DNA of 48,385 bases from Bifidobacteriaceae bacterium (GCA_029227215.1 JAQXZM010000137.1:1-48385), one strand, 5' to 3'. Numbered from the stretch's first letter, positions 25,412 to 34,785 are shown. Numbers and translations: made by a program. The notes: a model not told the origin generated them from the sequence alone.

Positions 25412-28400
25412 AGCTCATCGCACTGAAATTTGCAGGAATCGGCCCGTTCCGGGGTGAGTTCTCCATCGATTTTCGTGCCCTCACCGAAGGAGGCCTGTTC
25501 CTCATTGACGGGGAGACGGGTGCGGGCAAGACGACGATACTCGATGCCATCTGCTTCGCGCTTTATGGCAGCATCGGTTCGGATGGCAAGGACAAGGACG
25601 GTGTCAAGGAACGACTGCGTTCGAAGTTCCTGGGGACGAGCGATGCGCCGAGCTATGTTTCGCTGATCTTCGGGCACTCTGGGCATTACTACTATGTGCG
25701 CCGTACCCCTGAATACCAGCGATTTTCGAAGCGTGCGAAGAGCTCCGACGGACTGACCCAGCAGAAGGCGACGGGTTTGTTCGGCAGGCTGGATGATGGA
25801 TTCGCCGCACTGGTCGAGAGCCGGGCCAAGGCGGAGCCGAATGCCGATGTGTATTTCGATTACGCCGAGTGCCATTCGTTGACGGATAGCAGCGACAAGC
25901 TTCCTGAGATTGGCTCGATGATCGAAGCGCTCATCGGACTGAAAGCCCAGCAGTTCCGACAGATCGTGTTCCTTCCACAAGGCAAGTTCGACCAGTTCCT
26001 CGCCATGAAGCCAGAGGATCGCACGACCTTGATGCAAGACATGTTCGGCACCCAGATCTATGTGGATGTCGCGAACCGCCTTGCCGACCAGGCGAAGACG
26101 CGTCAGAAGACCACGGAGTCCAAGGCAATCGCGACCGCGACCACCATGCAGGCCCTCATTGCCCACACGAGGCCGATATTGGGGGAAGACGCGTCGTTTT
26201 TGGATTCGATGCTTGCGAAGGCATTGCGACAATGGAACCCCACGCTGTATGACGACGCTTGCAAGGCGGCGCAGCAATCCTCTGACCGCGTGGCCGAGGA
26301 ACGCCATGCGACCGAGGAAGGACGTGCGACCGAGGAAAGGCACACATCTGAAGAGAGACGCGAAGATGGAGGAAGCCTCGTAGCCGCGGCAGGCTGCGTC
26401 ACAGAGGGAGACGAAGCTCGTGAAGTGACCAGCGTCACTACGGCCGAGAGCGGGGAAGAATCCGCTGCACACATCGATGCCAGTGACATCATCGCCCAGG
26501 CTGAGAGGATTTTCGAAGCATCGAAGAAGAAAACCACAACCAAGGGAGCGGACAAGAAACGAGCCGATCTGACCCTGCGCGATGAACTGAACGCATGGAT
26601 CTGGGGATTGACTGACTTCGAAAAACCCGAACTGCGACAGGGAATCTCACACGAGAGGTTCCTCACCAACATTGCCGAGGTTCAGAAGCGTTTCGACACA
26701 CGTTTCGGCAAGATGCGCGATGAGTCGGAAGCCAGATGCGCAGCCGCCCGAACGCGCCATGATCAGGCCATGCTCGAGACGCGTTGCATCCAGCGGCTGA
26801 GGGACCTCGCAGAGACGGAACGCCAACAGGTGCAGGAATCCGTTCGATTGACGCAGCGTAACGACGCCATGGGTGCAATGCGCCATGAGCTGGAGGCGGC
26901 GCAGCAAGCGCAGCCGATCATCGCCGCATGGACGGCGCTCCAAGATAGCGCTGCCGCTGTGGACACGGCACAGCATGATGTGGGCGATGCCCAAGCCGCG
27001 GTGAACGATCTGCCGAGCTCCGAATCGCTTGACGCCAAGAGCAAAAAGATTTCGCAAGCCGAACACCAGGCGGGGGAACTCAAGGGGGCTTTGGCCCAGG
27101 TAACGATCGATCTGGAAGCCTGGAAGACCTATCACGATCTCGAGCAACGTGTGAAGAAGGCGCAAGACCATGCCAAGGAGCTCACAGCTCGGAGGAATCA
27201 GGCATCGGAGCAATGCGCCAACCTTGGCTCCTCGAATGAGATCATGCTGACAATCGAACACAAGCAGCGCACCCACGAGCAGCGCAAGCAGCAATGGAGC
27301 GCTGCACGTGACGAGGCGAAAAGCCGCATCGCGGAATTCCAGTCTTTGGATACCTTGGACGCCGCAATGCACGAGAACCAGGCGGCATTGGCGGAAGCGA
27401 AGTCGGGTTTCGAGAAGGCGCGCGCGGAATACGAGCAGGCTGTCAGGCGCGAGGCGATTGCGGATCTGGCCGGGATGCTCCATGAGGGTGAACCCTGCCC
27501 GGTGTGCGGATCCGTGGAACATCCGCATCCCGCCACCCCGGCACACGAAGGTGGACTTCTCCGGGGTGATGAAGCCCTGCAGGGTGATGAAGCCCTGCAG
27601 GGTGATGAAGTCCTGCAGGGTGATGAAGTCCTGCAGGGTGATGAAGTTCAAGGCTCGATTGCATCCAGCGGCGAGACCCGCAACGGGGGATCGGATGAAG
27701 CTCTGAGCGCGGAACGGTCTTCGAGCATGACTGGATCGGCGAACGGAGTCGAAGCGGCGAGCACAGAAGGATCAGTGGTCGTGGCTAGGGCAACGAGTTC
27801 AGACAGATCACTGGGCACAGACGAACAATTATTGGGCACAGACGAACTATTGGGCACAGGCGAACCGCTCGACGAAAACGAACCGCTGGACAATCACGGA
27901 TTGCTAAGCACGAGCGATGCGAAGAGACTCATGGGTCTGCACCAGCAGCAGGTGGAGAAGCGGACTTCGAAGGTATCGTCGCTTGCCGGACGTGCCGATG
28001 AGATTCGTCGAAAGCTGGGCGATCTGACGCTCCGACAGGTGCAGGATGACGAGCGTGCGGCGCAGGACGAGCTCGACAAACTTGAGGCATGGAAAGACGA
28101 GCTTGCCATGCTTCGCAGCGCTGCCCAAGCGGCACAGGCGGCCGAAAAGAAACGGGATGCGATCGACAAGCAACTGAGCGAGGCCACAGGCGCTCTGCAA
28201 AATTCCGAGCAGCAGTTGGAATCCCGGCGCAGCACATGCGACGCATTGGAACCGCAGAGCGATCTCGAAACTCGCAAGGCGAAGCTCGACGCCGACCTCG
28301 CACAGGCGCAGGCGATCATCGACACGAAACAGAACGTGGCTGCTCAGCGCAAGCAGTTGGACGCGGCTCTGGCATCGCTGAACATGGCGCGCGAAGCGTA

Positions 28401-29631
28401 TGCATCCGCGCAGGGCAGGTGCGAGGAATCGGAGGCCGCATTCACCAAGATGCTGGAGTCCAGCCGTTTCGCATCGCGGGAAGAGGCGCAAAACGCATCC
28501 CGCAGTGATACGTGGATCGAGGAGACCCTCGATGCGGTCGAGCGCTACGATCGTGAAGTCGAGCAGAACAAGGCTCTGCTCCATGACAGTCGCGTGAAGC
28601 TCGGTGCATACCTGCGCGATCCGCGACTTGCACAGGCCGCGCGGCAGTGCGAGCCATTGCGCGATGTGATGTCGTGCGTGCCACAGGCATTGGACGGTGA
28701 TCAGCCGGTTGCATATCGCGGTGATGATGGCGGTGACGATGACAGTGACGATGACGTGGTCTCACAGGCCCATGTGTCTCCGAACATGACCGGGACTCAG
28801 AACATCACCCAAGCTCAAGACACGACCGAGGCGTTAAGCGCAACCCAGGTTCCGGATACAATCGCGCTTTCGCGCGCAACCGCGATTCCGACACCCCTGG
28901 GCATGGCAATCGCCGCACTGGACATGATCGCCGCGCAGCAGCGCGAGAACGATGCCGCGAAACACCTGGATGAGTGCAAGCAGCAGCTTACGGCGCTCAC
29001 GAACGACGTCGAGCGCTGGGACGCGGACATGGCGTCGGTGCAACACAAGGCGCATGATTGGATGGAGTACTTGGACAGCAGCGAACCGTACCTGCGCATG
29101 GCGGCAATGGTGAACGGAAACCTGCCATACAACACGCAACGGCTGACGCTCCAGACCTACGTCGTGCGGGAACGGTTCAAGGAGGTGCTGTATTGCGCCA
29201 ACGACATCTTGCGCGACATCCGAGGCGGATTGTATGAACTGCGGCTGGGCAGGCATGAGGGGAACGGCAATGCCAAGGAAGGTCTGTCGATCACCGTATA
29301 CGACAGGCGCAGTGACTCCGAGCGTCCGGTATCGACGCTTTCCGGTGGCGAAAAGTTCTTCGTATCGTTGTCTCTCGCCCTTGCTCTGGCGAAAATCGTA
29401 CAAGCCGAGAACGGAGGGGTCGAGATGGACACGTTGTTCATCGACGAGGGTTTCGGCACCTTGTCGGGTGTCTATCTCGACGACGTGCTCCAAGTGCTTC
29501 GCCGCATGTCGCGTGAACGTGACATCGGGATCATCTCGCACGTGGAGGCCTTGCGCAACCAGATCAACGAACGCATCGAAGTGACGCGCGAAAGCGAGGA
29601 TTCCGCCAGTACGCTGAAGGTCATTGCATAG
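25408..29631 (+). CDS. sbcC: Exonuclease subunit SbcC (Rad50-like ATPase)
   Basis: A 1407-residue SMC-like ATPase, partner of SbcD. Walker A is DGETGAGKTTILDA (K41), the zinc hook is PCPVCGSVEHPHP (C697, C700) in the middle of two long coiled-coil arms, the ABC signature is STLSGGEKFFVSLSLALALA (S1312), and Walker B is TLFIDEGFGTLS (D1346, E1347). All key residues are intact. It is about 350-400 residues longer than usual SbcC. The extra length comes from inserts near residues 290-370 (ATEE/ERH repeats), 715-830 directly after the hook (GDEALQ repeats, then LGTDE repeats) and 1095-1150 (Asp-rich). The start follows AAGGGGAGGAGTC and overlaps the sbcD stop (ATGA). Confidence 0.95.
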   Translation: MKLIALKFAGIGPFRGEFSIDFRALTEGGLFLIDGETGAGKTTILDAICFALYGSIGSDGKDKDGVKERLRSKFLGTSDAPSYVSLIFGHSGHYYYVRRTPEYQRFSKRAKSSDGLTQQKATGLFGRLDDGFAALVESRAKAEPNADVYFDYAECHSLTDSSDKLPEIGSMIEALIGLKAQQFRQIVFLPQGKFDQFLAMKPEDRTTLMQDMFGTQIYVDVANRLADQAKTRQKTTESKAIATATTMQALIAHTRPILGEDASFLDSMLAKALRQWNPTLYDDACKAAQQSSDRVAEERHATEEGRATEERHTSEERREDGGSLVAAAGCVTEGDEAREVTSVTTAESGEESAAHIDASDIIAQAERIFEASKKKTTTKGADKKRADLTLRDELNAWIWGLTDFEKPELRQGISHERFLTNIAEVQKRFDTRFGKMRDESEARCAAARTRHDQAMLETRCIQRLRDLAETERQQVQESVRLTQRNDAMGAMRHELEAAQQAQPIIAAWTALQDSAAAVDTAQHDVGDAQAAVNDLPSSESLDAKSKKISQAEHQAGELKGALAQVTIDLEAWKTYHDLEQRVKKAQDHAKELTARRNQASEQCANLGSSNEIMLTIEHKQRTHEQRKQQWSAARDEAKSRIAEFQSLDTLDAAMHENQAALAEAKSGFEKARAEYEQAVRREAIADLAGMLHEGEPCPVCGSVEHPHPATPAHEGGLLRGDEALQGDEALQGDEVLQGDEVLQGDEVQGSIASSGETRNGGSDEALSAERSSSMTGSANGVEAASTEGSVVVARATSSDRSLGTDEQLLGTDELLGTGEPLDENEPLDNHGLLSTSDAKRLMGLHQQQVEKRTSKVSSLAGRADEIRRKLGDLTLRQVQDDERAAQDELDKLEAWKDELAMLRSAAQAAQAAEKKRDAIDKQLSEATGALQNSEQQLESRRSTCDALEPQSDLETRKAKLDADLAQAQAIIDTKQNVAAQRKQLDAALASLNMAREAYASAQGRCEESEAAFTKMLESSRFASREEAQNASRSDTWIEETLDAVERYDREVEQNKALLHDSRVKLGAYLRDPRLAQAARQCEPLRDVMSCVPQALDGDQPVAYRGDDGGDDDSDDDVVSQAHVSPNMTGTQNITQAQDTTEALSATQVPDTIALSRATAIPTPLGMAIAALDMIAAQQRENDAAKHLDECKQQLTALTNDVERWDADMASVQHKAHDWMEYLDSSEPYLRMAAMVNGNLPYNTQRLTLQTYVVRERFKEVLYCANDILRDIRGGLYELRLGRHEGNGNAKEGLSITVYDRRSDSERPVSTLSGGEKFFVSLSLALALAKIVQAENGGVEMDTLFIDEGFGTLSGVYLDDVLQVLRRMSRERDIGIISHVEALRNQINERIEVTRESEDSASTLKVIA
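27565..27651 (+). repeat. 18-bp tandem repeat next to the SbcC zinc hook
   Basis: Units of GGTGATGAAGCCCTGCAG at 27565, 27583, 27601 and 27619 (the last two with GTC for GCC) and a partial fifth at 27637. They encode Gly-Asp-Glu-Ala/Val-Leu-Gln about 20 residues after the CPVC hook. Near-identity of copies suggests recent slippage. A second repeat, LGTDE-type, follows at about 27808-27860. Confidence 0.92.
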
Positions 29632-29647
29632 GGTGCTTGGGCTCGCG

Positions 29648-29677
29648 GCAAGCACTGTCTGCGCAAGCACTGTCTGC
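29648..29677 (+). repeat. Exact 15-bp duplication after sbcC
   Basis: GCAAGCACTGTCTGC twice in direct tandem in the 100-bp gap between sbcC and the nucleotidase-like gene. Confidence 0.85.
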
Positions 29678-29731
29678 GGACGGGCGTGAGACGTGGCATT
29701 CATGTGCAGCAGTCGGAAAGGAAGGCAAGGA

Positions 29732-30394
29732 ATGAGTGGAGTGCCTGAGGAATACCGCAACCAGCGGGTGGGCGTGCAGGGTTATCGTGTGCTCAACCTC
29801 GATCTCGATGGGGTGTGCGCGGATTACCGTGGCGCCATCGCGAACTATCTTGTGCGTACGAGAGGAGTGGACCCGTCGACGCTGGGGACCAACGATCAGT
29901 ACAGCTTCTACACGGCACCGGGCTGGCCGATCGCGAGTGACGAGGAATATCTTGCCGTGCATCGTGCGGCAGAGGAGGATCACCTCTATGCGACGATGCC
30001 GGTGATTCCTGGTGCGCCTCAAGCCTTGAGGAAACTGTCGGATGCGCACGTCTACATACGGATCGTGACGCATCGGCTGTTCGTGAGCGGCCAGCACCGG
30101 CGGGTCGTCTCCGATACCGCGCAATGGCTCGATGACAACGAGATTCCCTACATGTCGCTGTGTTTCACCGGTCTCAAGGATTCGATCGGGGCGACCATCC
30201 ACATCGATGATTCCCCGCACAACGTCGAAATACTGCGACGCGCCGGGCAGCACGTGGTGGTCTTCGACCAGCCGTACAACCGTACGCTCGAAGGTCCGCG
30301 CCTTCTGGGGTGGGGAGGTGATGCCGCCGACGCGCTCCTGGAATGGTTCGACCACTGGCCCGATGATCAGCAAGTGGCGGGAACATCCCGCTGA
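29732..30394 (+). CDS. 5'(3')-deoxyribonucleotidase-like HAD protein (NT5C family)
   Basis: A 220-residue HAD-fold protein. Motif I is NLDLDGVCADYRGAI, the DxDGVxAD form typical of NT5C nucleotidases; a threonine motif lies in RIVTHRLFVSG and motif IV is IHIDDSPHNVEILRRAG. Family members remove the phosphate of nucleoside monophosphates, mostly dNMPs. The start at 29732 follows GGAAAGGAAGGCAAGGA. It lies 100 bp after sbcC on the same strand. Nucleotides released by exonucleases would be natural substrates, but this link is inference from gene order only. The C-terminal 30 residues are variable and acidic. Confidence 0.85.
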   Translation: MSGVPEEYRNQRVGVQGYRVLNLDLDGVCADYRGAIANYLVRTRGVDPSTLGTNDQYSFYTAPGWPIASDEEYLAVHRAAEEDHLYATMPVIPGAPQALRKLSDAHVYIRIVTHRLFVSGQHRRVVSDTAQWLDDNEIPYMSLCFTGLKDSIGATIHIDDSPHNVEILRRAGQHVVVFDQPYNRTLEGPRLLGWGGDAADALLEWFDHWPDDQQVAGTSR

Positions 30395-30717
30395 TTGCGC
30401 AGCATGGTGTATCCGCGGTGGCTCGAGGCGGGCTGACAGTGGGTTCCACTGCGTTTAGCTGGCTGATGGGCTGGTGGGCTGGTTGGCTGCGCTGGCACCA
30501 GCGGTGGCTCTCGATGAGTTTGCGGGCTCTCGATGTGTTATCAGACTGAGTGGATAGACTACATGGAGATGCCACGATTGCTGGCAATTGGCAATTGGAT
30601 AGATGGTAGCAATAGATGGTAGCGAGTGGATGGATTCGATTGTGCGCTTACAGGACGTAGCGCTTGGATGCGCTATGGGTGGCGCCACTGCCTGACAGTT
30701 CCGGCATAGGGTCATGC

Positions 30718-30829
30718 CACATGGTTACGCAACCGCGTGGCCATGTGACAGCGTGATCATATGATTACGTGGTCATGCGATTGCGTGATTACGTGACGGT
30801 ATGGCAACGCAACCGCGCGGTCATGCGAT
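30718..30829. repeat. Seven-unit degenerate 16-bp tandem repeat
   Basis: Seven consecutive 16-bp units at 30718, 30734, 30750, 30766, 30782, 30798 and 30814. Examples: CGCGTGGCCATGTGAC, AGCGTGATCATATGAT, TACGTGGTCATGCGAT, TGCGTGATTACGTGAC, CGCGCGGTCATGCGAT. They fill the middle of the 607-bp gap before the first NERD gene. The rest of the gap shows smaller repeats (GATGGTAGC, GGGCTGG) and three 12-bp units AACATGACRTGG at about 30957-30992 just before the gene. No gene is supported here. Confidence 0.85.
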
Positions 30830-31001
30830 TGCGGCGGACTGGCATGCTGCTTGGTGCGCTGCATGACAGCATGTACCAAACCGACATGGTGCCGGGCGCG
30901 CGGATGCTGTGGATGCGATAGATGGGTTTGCGCCAACGCTATGTCCGTTGGTCGGAAACATGACGTGGAACATGACATGGAACATCACTGGGAGGGTGAC
31001 G

Positions 31002-33395
31002 ATGGACGGCTTCTTGATCGGCGGGCTCATCGCGGCGGTCGTTTTGTGCCTGATTGCACTCGTCGCATGGCTGGTGTCGCGAAGCAATGACTCGGGTCAT
31101 GATCCTTCCGCCGCTTCCCAGATGTATGAACAGAACGTGTTCTACCCCGAGGGCATGTATCCCCAATCGCCACAAACGCAATCGCCGCAAACACCGTTGT
31201 CACAGCCGCAGCAGCCACGACCCGTGCAGCAGCGACCTGTACAACCGCAACCTGTGCAGCCGCAAGTGCTGCAGCCGCAGCAACCGCAGGTGCTGAAACC
31301 GCAACCCGTGCAACCGCAATTCTCGCAATCCCAGCCCGTGCTGCATGAGGCGGATCCATCGTTTACGGCATGGGATACCAACGCCCAGAACCCTTCATCG
31401 GGCACCATTGCGTTGCACGACAATGCGGCTTTTCATGCGTCTGCCTTTGGCACATCAGAGGTCATTGGTAGATCAGAGGCTACCGGCTCGGCGGAAGCCA
31501 CTGGCGCACCTGAGGCCACTGGTGCGCCGGAGGCCGGCATCGGGGTGAACGACACCGCGAGGAACGGCGTTCCGATGCACGGTGACGCTACGCGTGCGCA
31601 TGCGTCTGCCTCAGACGCCCAGGCATCTGTGCACGTCTGTGATGCGATGGTGTCGACGGCCGCTGCTCCGTCGTCTTCCGATTCAATGCCTTTCGACCAG
31701 ACGCTTTCCGTCCAGATGCCCTCCGATCAGCCATCTTCCTTCCAGTCGGTTTCTGCGCAGCCACTCTCAGCTCAGCCGGCCCCTGTCCAGCCACTCTCAG
31801 CTCAGCCGACCTCAGCCCAGCCGATTCCAGCCGATGCCCGGCTCCAGGCATGGATTCCTGACGAGATCCTGCGCAACGCGGAGACGCAATGGGCGGAGGA
31901 GAACGATTGGGCGGTGGAACCGGATTCCTCGCAGACGATCAAGCCCGAGCCCGTCATCGTCTATGATTCCGCGAAAATGCCGGTCAACGGCGCTTCCGGA
32001 TCCCAGGCGAAGTCCGAGCGAGAGGTCCGTGAAACCTCGAAAACGCGGAAGTCCACTGGCGAACCTGCCATTTTGAAGCCCCGGTATTACGGTTCGGCGC
32101 CGCCCGACCTCAAGTACCACACGACTCATGGCGTGGCGCCCCGTGTGACGCGCAACGACCTGCGGGAGACCGTCACGAATCCGGACATCCGCTATGCGTT
32201 CCGCGACAAGGCGGCACTGTCAAATCGCTTTGCATCGGGAAAGATCGGCGAGCAAGGCGAGGCGAAGACCCGGCGGATCGTGGACGAATGGGCCAAGCAG
32301 CATCATGCGGTGGTGCGGCATGGCTACTTCGTGAACAAGCAGATCAAGGACTCCGATGTCGACCATGTGATCGCCTTCGAATCCGACGGCGTGCAGCATG
32401 TGCTGCTGCTGGATTCGAAGAATTATGCACCCGGCATCTACGATCGCGACCGCAGGAAGCTTGACAGGGCCGACACATGGGAGCCGTTCGTGCAAAGCAA
32501 CTCGATGGAACTCGCCAGCAAGCAGCTGCAGGTGACGTTGCTTGGCATGCCGTTCCGCTCGCAAGTGCAGTGCTACACAGTGGTGTGGTGCAGCTCGAAG
32601 AACGGCAAGGTGGTGTTGCGCGGTTATGAGAAAAGCGGCACGCTCCCCATTAATGGCGAGATGCTGCCGCAGTTGCTCGAAGGATTCCCGGACGCCTCCG
32701 AACCCAATGTGGGTGTGGTCCGGGCACTGGACTGGGCTTTCAGTCCCCGCGGAAAGGTCAAGAAGACCTGGAGCCTGGGCATGGAACGGCAGCAGCAGAT
32801 GCAGCAGCGTGCGGCTCGCAAGGCTGGGAACGGCGCATCCGGCGCTTCCGCAGGAGCGGATGCACGCGCCGGTTCGCGCAAGCGCGGCAATGCAGGAAAA
32901 GCCCAGAATGCCATGAGCGAACCAGACAACATCACACATGCGTCCGGGACGTCGGAAACCACCGGCAGCAAGGCTTCTCATGACGTCGCGGGTGCTGATA
33001 CCGACCGACGCCAGGGCGCGCAGCGACCCCAACGGTCCGGGCGCGTCCAAGGGCCCAAGCGTTCCCAGGCTTCTCGGAAGCCCCAACGTTCCCACGGTTC
33101 CCAGCGCCGGGACGCGTCATCGGCGGCCGAGCAGGTGTTCGGGACTTTCAACGAGGGCATGGGCATGGGCCCGCAGTTCGCCGATGGCTCGGTGGCCGCG
33201 GATACGGGCAAACTCGATGCACAGGAATTGAAGCGGCGCACCCGGGAGTTCGAGAAGCACACCCAGCGGGCGCTTGATCGGGCGCAGCAGGATTCCTCGT
33301 CCTCGTCCGTCGGATTCTCGTCTGCCGGGGCCTCGTCTGTGGCCTCCTCGTCTGCCGGCTCCTCGTCTGTGGTGTCTTCGCCGGATAAGGCGTAG
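31002..33395 (+). CDS. Membrane-anchored NERD-domain protein (putative nuclease)
   Basis: A 797-residue protein. The start at 31002 (MDGFLIGGL; GGGAGGGTGACG upstream) puts a transmembrane helix at residues 3-26. A long Gln/Pro/Ser-rich linker follows (repeats of SQPQQPRPVQQRPVQPQPVQ and SAQPLSAQP). A NERD domain lies at about 410-535: GKIGEQGEAKTRRIVDEW, DVDHVIAFE, HVLLLDSKNYAPG and FVQSNSMELASKQLQ. The E, D-V-D-H and D-S-K residues match the nuclease-related pattern (GE, iDHvvv, vDsK). The C-terminal third is basic and repetitive (RPQRSGRVQGPKRSQASRK) and ends in Ser repeats. NERD proteins are thought to act on nucleic acids, but activity is rarely proven. Neighbours are the SbcCD cluster upstream and an oxidase downstream. 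Confidence 0.82.
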   Translation: MDGFLIGGLIAAVVLCLIALVAWLVSRSNDSGHDPSAASQMYEQNVFYPEGMYPQSPQTQSPQTPLSQPQQPRPVQQRPVQPQPVQPQVLQPQQPQVLKPQPVQPQFSQSQPVLHEADPSFTAWDTNAQNPSSGTIALHDNAAFHASAFGTSEVIGRSEATGSAEATGAPEATGAPEAGIGVNDTARNGVPMHGDATRAHASASDAQASVHVCDAMVSTAAAPSSSDSMPFDQTLSVQMPSDQPSSFQSVSAQPLSAQPAPVQPLSAQPTSAQPIPADARLQAWIPDEILRNAETQWAEENDWAVEPDSSQTIKPEPVIVYDSAKMPVNGASGSQAKSEREVRETSKTRKSTGEPAILKPRYYGSAPPDLKYHTTHGVAPRVTRNDLRETVTNPDIRYAFRDKAALSNRFASGKIGEQGEAKTRRIVDEWAKQHHAVVRHGYFVNKQIKDSDVDHVIAFESDGVQHVLLLDSKNYAPGIYDRDRRKLDRADTWEPFVQSNSMELASKQLQVTLLGMPFRSQVQCYTVVWCSSKNGKVVLRGYEKSGTLPINGEMLPQLLEGFPDASEPNVGVVRALDWAFSPRGKVKKTWSLGMERQQQMQQRAARKAGNGASGASAGADARAGSRKRGNAGKAQNAMSEPDNITHASGTSETTGSKASHDVAGADTDRRQGAQRPQRSGRVQGPKRSQASRKPQRSHGSQRRDASSAAEQVFGTFNEGMGMGPQFADGSVAADTGKLDAQELKRRTREFEKHTQRALDRAQQDSSSSSVGFSSAGASSVASSSAGSSSVVSSPDKA

Positions 33396-33398
33396 GCC

Positions 33399-33434
33399 CG
33401 CCGTGTCTGGCTCTCGCGAGAGAGCCCGGCGGTG
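33399..33434 (+). terminator. Stem-loop after the first NERD gene
   Basis: GGCTCTC-GCGA-GAGAGCC (33409-33426) nested within outer CCGCCG / CGGCGG arms. No T-tract follows. The remaining 280 bp up to 33714 hold short repeats (CAGACCGTGATT twice near 33450; GTCACAGAGACA twice near 33650) and no gene. Confidence 0.65.
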
Positions 33435-33714
33435 ATTCCTGATTGCGCTTCCAGACCGTGATTTCAGACCGTGATTCCCAACCCGATTTTCCACCCGATC
33501 GCCGAACCTGATTCTCCGATCATGCTCCCCGTTGATTCCCGATTGCGATAATTCGCAATAAGGAATATCTAGAGCCACGCCGCCGTGCCCGCTGTGCGCG
33601 CAACCTACCGTGAAAACATCACATGCAGCGCGCTCGTACGCGTCACAGAGACACGTCACAGAGACATATCTCAGATACACGTCACAGGCGCGCGTTCACG
33701 GAACGGAGGTTGCG

Positions 33715-34785
33715 ATGGATTGGATCACGGTGCACGAGAAGGCCAAGGACGCCATGAGCGAGGCGGGGCTCGCCTACGAGGATGGCAATGCCGACATCGC
33801 CTCCGGCCAGGCGGACTGCGACACGCTCGCATGGCGCCGCTACGGCATCCTGCCGCGCATGTTCCAGGATGTGAGCGCCATCGACACGAGCGTCACGATC
33901 GGCGACCAGACGCTGCCCACCCCATTGTTCGGCTCGCCGACCGCCTACCATCGCCTCGCCAGCGCCGATGGCGAGATCACCTCCCAGAACGGCATGGCGC
34001 GCGCCGGCAGCTTCATCGTCTACCCGACGAACGCATCCGAGCCAGTGGAACGCTTCGCCCAGGAATCGCAGGGTACCTGGTGGCAGCAGGTCTATCTGTT
34101 CGATGACCGCGCCACCACCGAGGCGTTTCTCGAACGATCGCTCGCCCAGGGCCCCTCGGCGCTCATGCTCACGCTCGATTGCCCCGGCTACAAGCGCGAC
34201 TTCGGCTTCCGCAACGGCATCGACGGCACGCACGAAGGCGAAAGCGGCAACTTCCCCTCGATGCACATGACCGATTGGACTCTCAACCTCGCCACGCACA
34301 TCACCGTGGATGACATCAAGCGCCTCATCGAACTGTCCGGCCTGCCCGTGTACGTCAAGGGCGTGATGCGGCCTTCCGACGCCATCGACGCGATGGAGGC
34401 GGGTGCCGCCGGCGTGATGGTCTCGAACCACGGGCGCCGTCAGGTGGACGGCGTCGTGCCGGTCGCCTACGCCCTGCCCAAGATTCGCGAAGCGCTCGGT
34501 CCGGATGCCACGATCCTGGCGGACACGGGCATCCGCACCGGCGGCGACGTGTTCCGCGCGCTCGCCCTGGGCGCCAACGCCGTGGGCCTGGGCCGCCCGA
34601 TCCAGTGGGCGGCGGCAGCAGGCGGCGAGGATGGCATCGTGTCGATGATCGACCGCATCACCGACGAGCTCGCCCACACGATGAACTCCGCGGGCGTGGC
34701 GCGCGTGGACGACATCGACCGCAGCTTCCTCGTGGCGGAACAGGGTCCCGCCGCCATCGCCGCGCTCGGCCAGACGCTGCGCTGA
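33715..34785 (+). CDS. FMN-dependent alpha-hydroxy-acid oxidase/dehydrogenase
   Basis: A 356-residue (S)-2-hydroxy-acid oxidising flavoenzyme (lactate oxidase/lactate monooxygenase/glycolate oxidase group). Visible: LPTPLFGSPTAYHRLASADG, WWQQVYLFDDR, MLTLDCPGYKRDFGFRNG, PVYVKGVMRPSDA with the FMN lysine, VMVSNHGRRQVDGV with catalytic His and Arg, and ILADTGIRTGGDVFRALALG plus GLGRPIQWA for the FMN phosphate. The usual SNHGGRQ or SNHGARQ is here SNHGRRQ, an Arg next to the catalytic pair. The start follows ACGGAGGTTGCG; upstream in-frame sequence is repeat-derived. The codon choice is more GC-rich than in the neighbouring NERD genes, like the metabolic genes at the left end. Electron acceptor and substrate cannot be told. 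Confidence 0.9.
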   Translation: MDWITVHEKAKDAMSEAGLAYEDGNADIASGQADCDTLAWRRYGILPRMFQDVSAIDTSVTIGDQTLPTPLFGSPTAYHRLASADGEITSQNGMARAGSFIVYPTNASEPVERFAQESQGTWWQQVYLFDDRATTEAFLERSLAQGPSALMLTLDCPGYKRDFGFRNGIDGTHEGESGNFPSMHMTDWTLNLATHITVDDIKRLIELSGLPVYVKGVMRPSDAIDAMEAGAAGVMVSNHGRRQVDGVVPVAYALPKIREALGPDATILADTGIRTGGDVFRALALGANAVGLGRPIQWAAAAGGEDGIVSMIDRITDELAHTMNSAGVARVDDIDRSFLVAEQGPAAIAALGQTLR

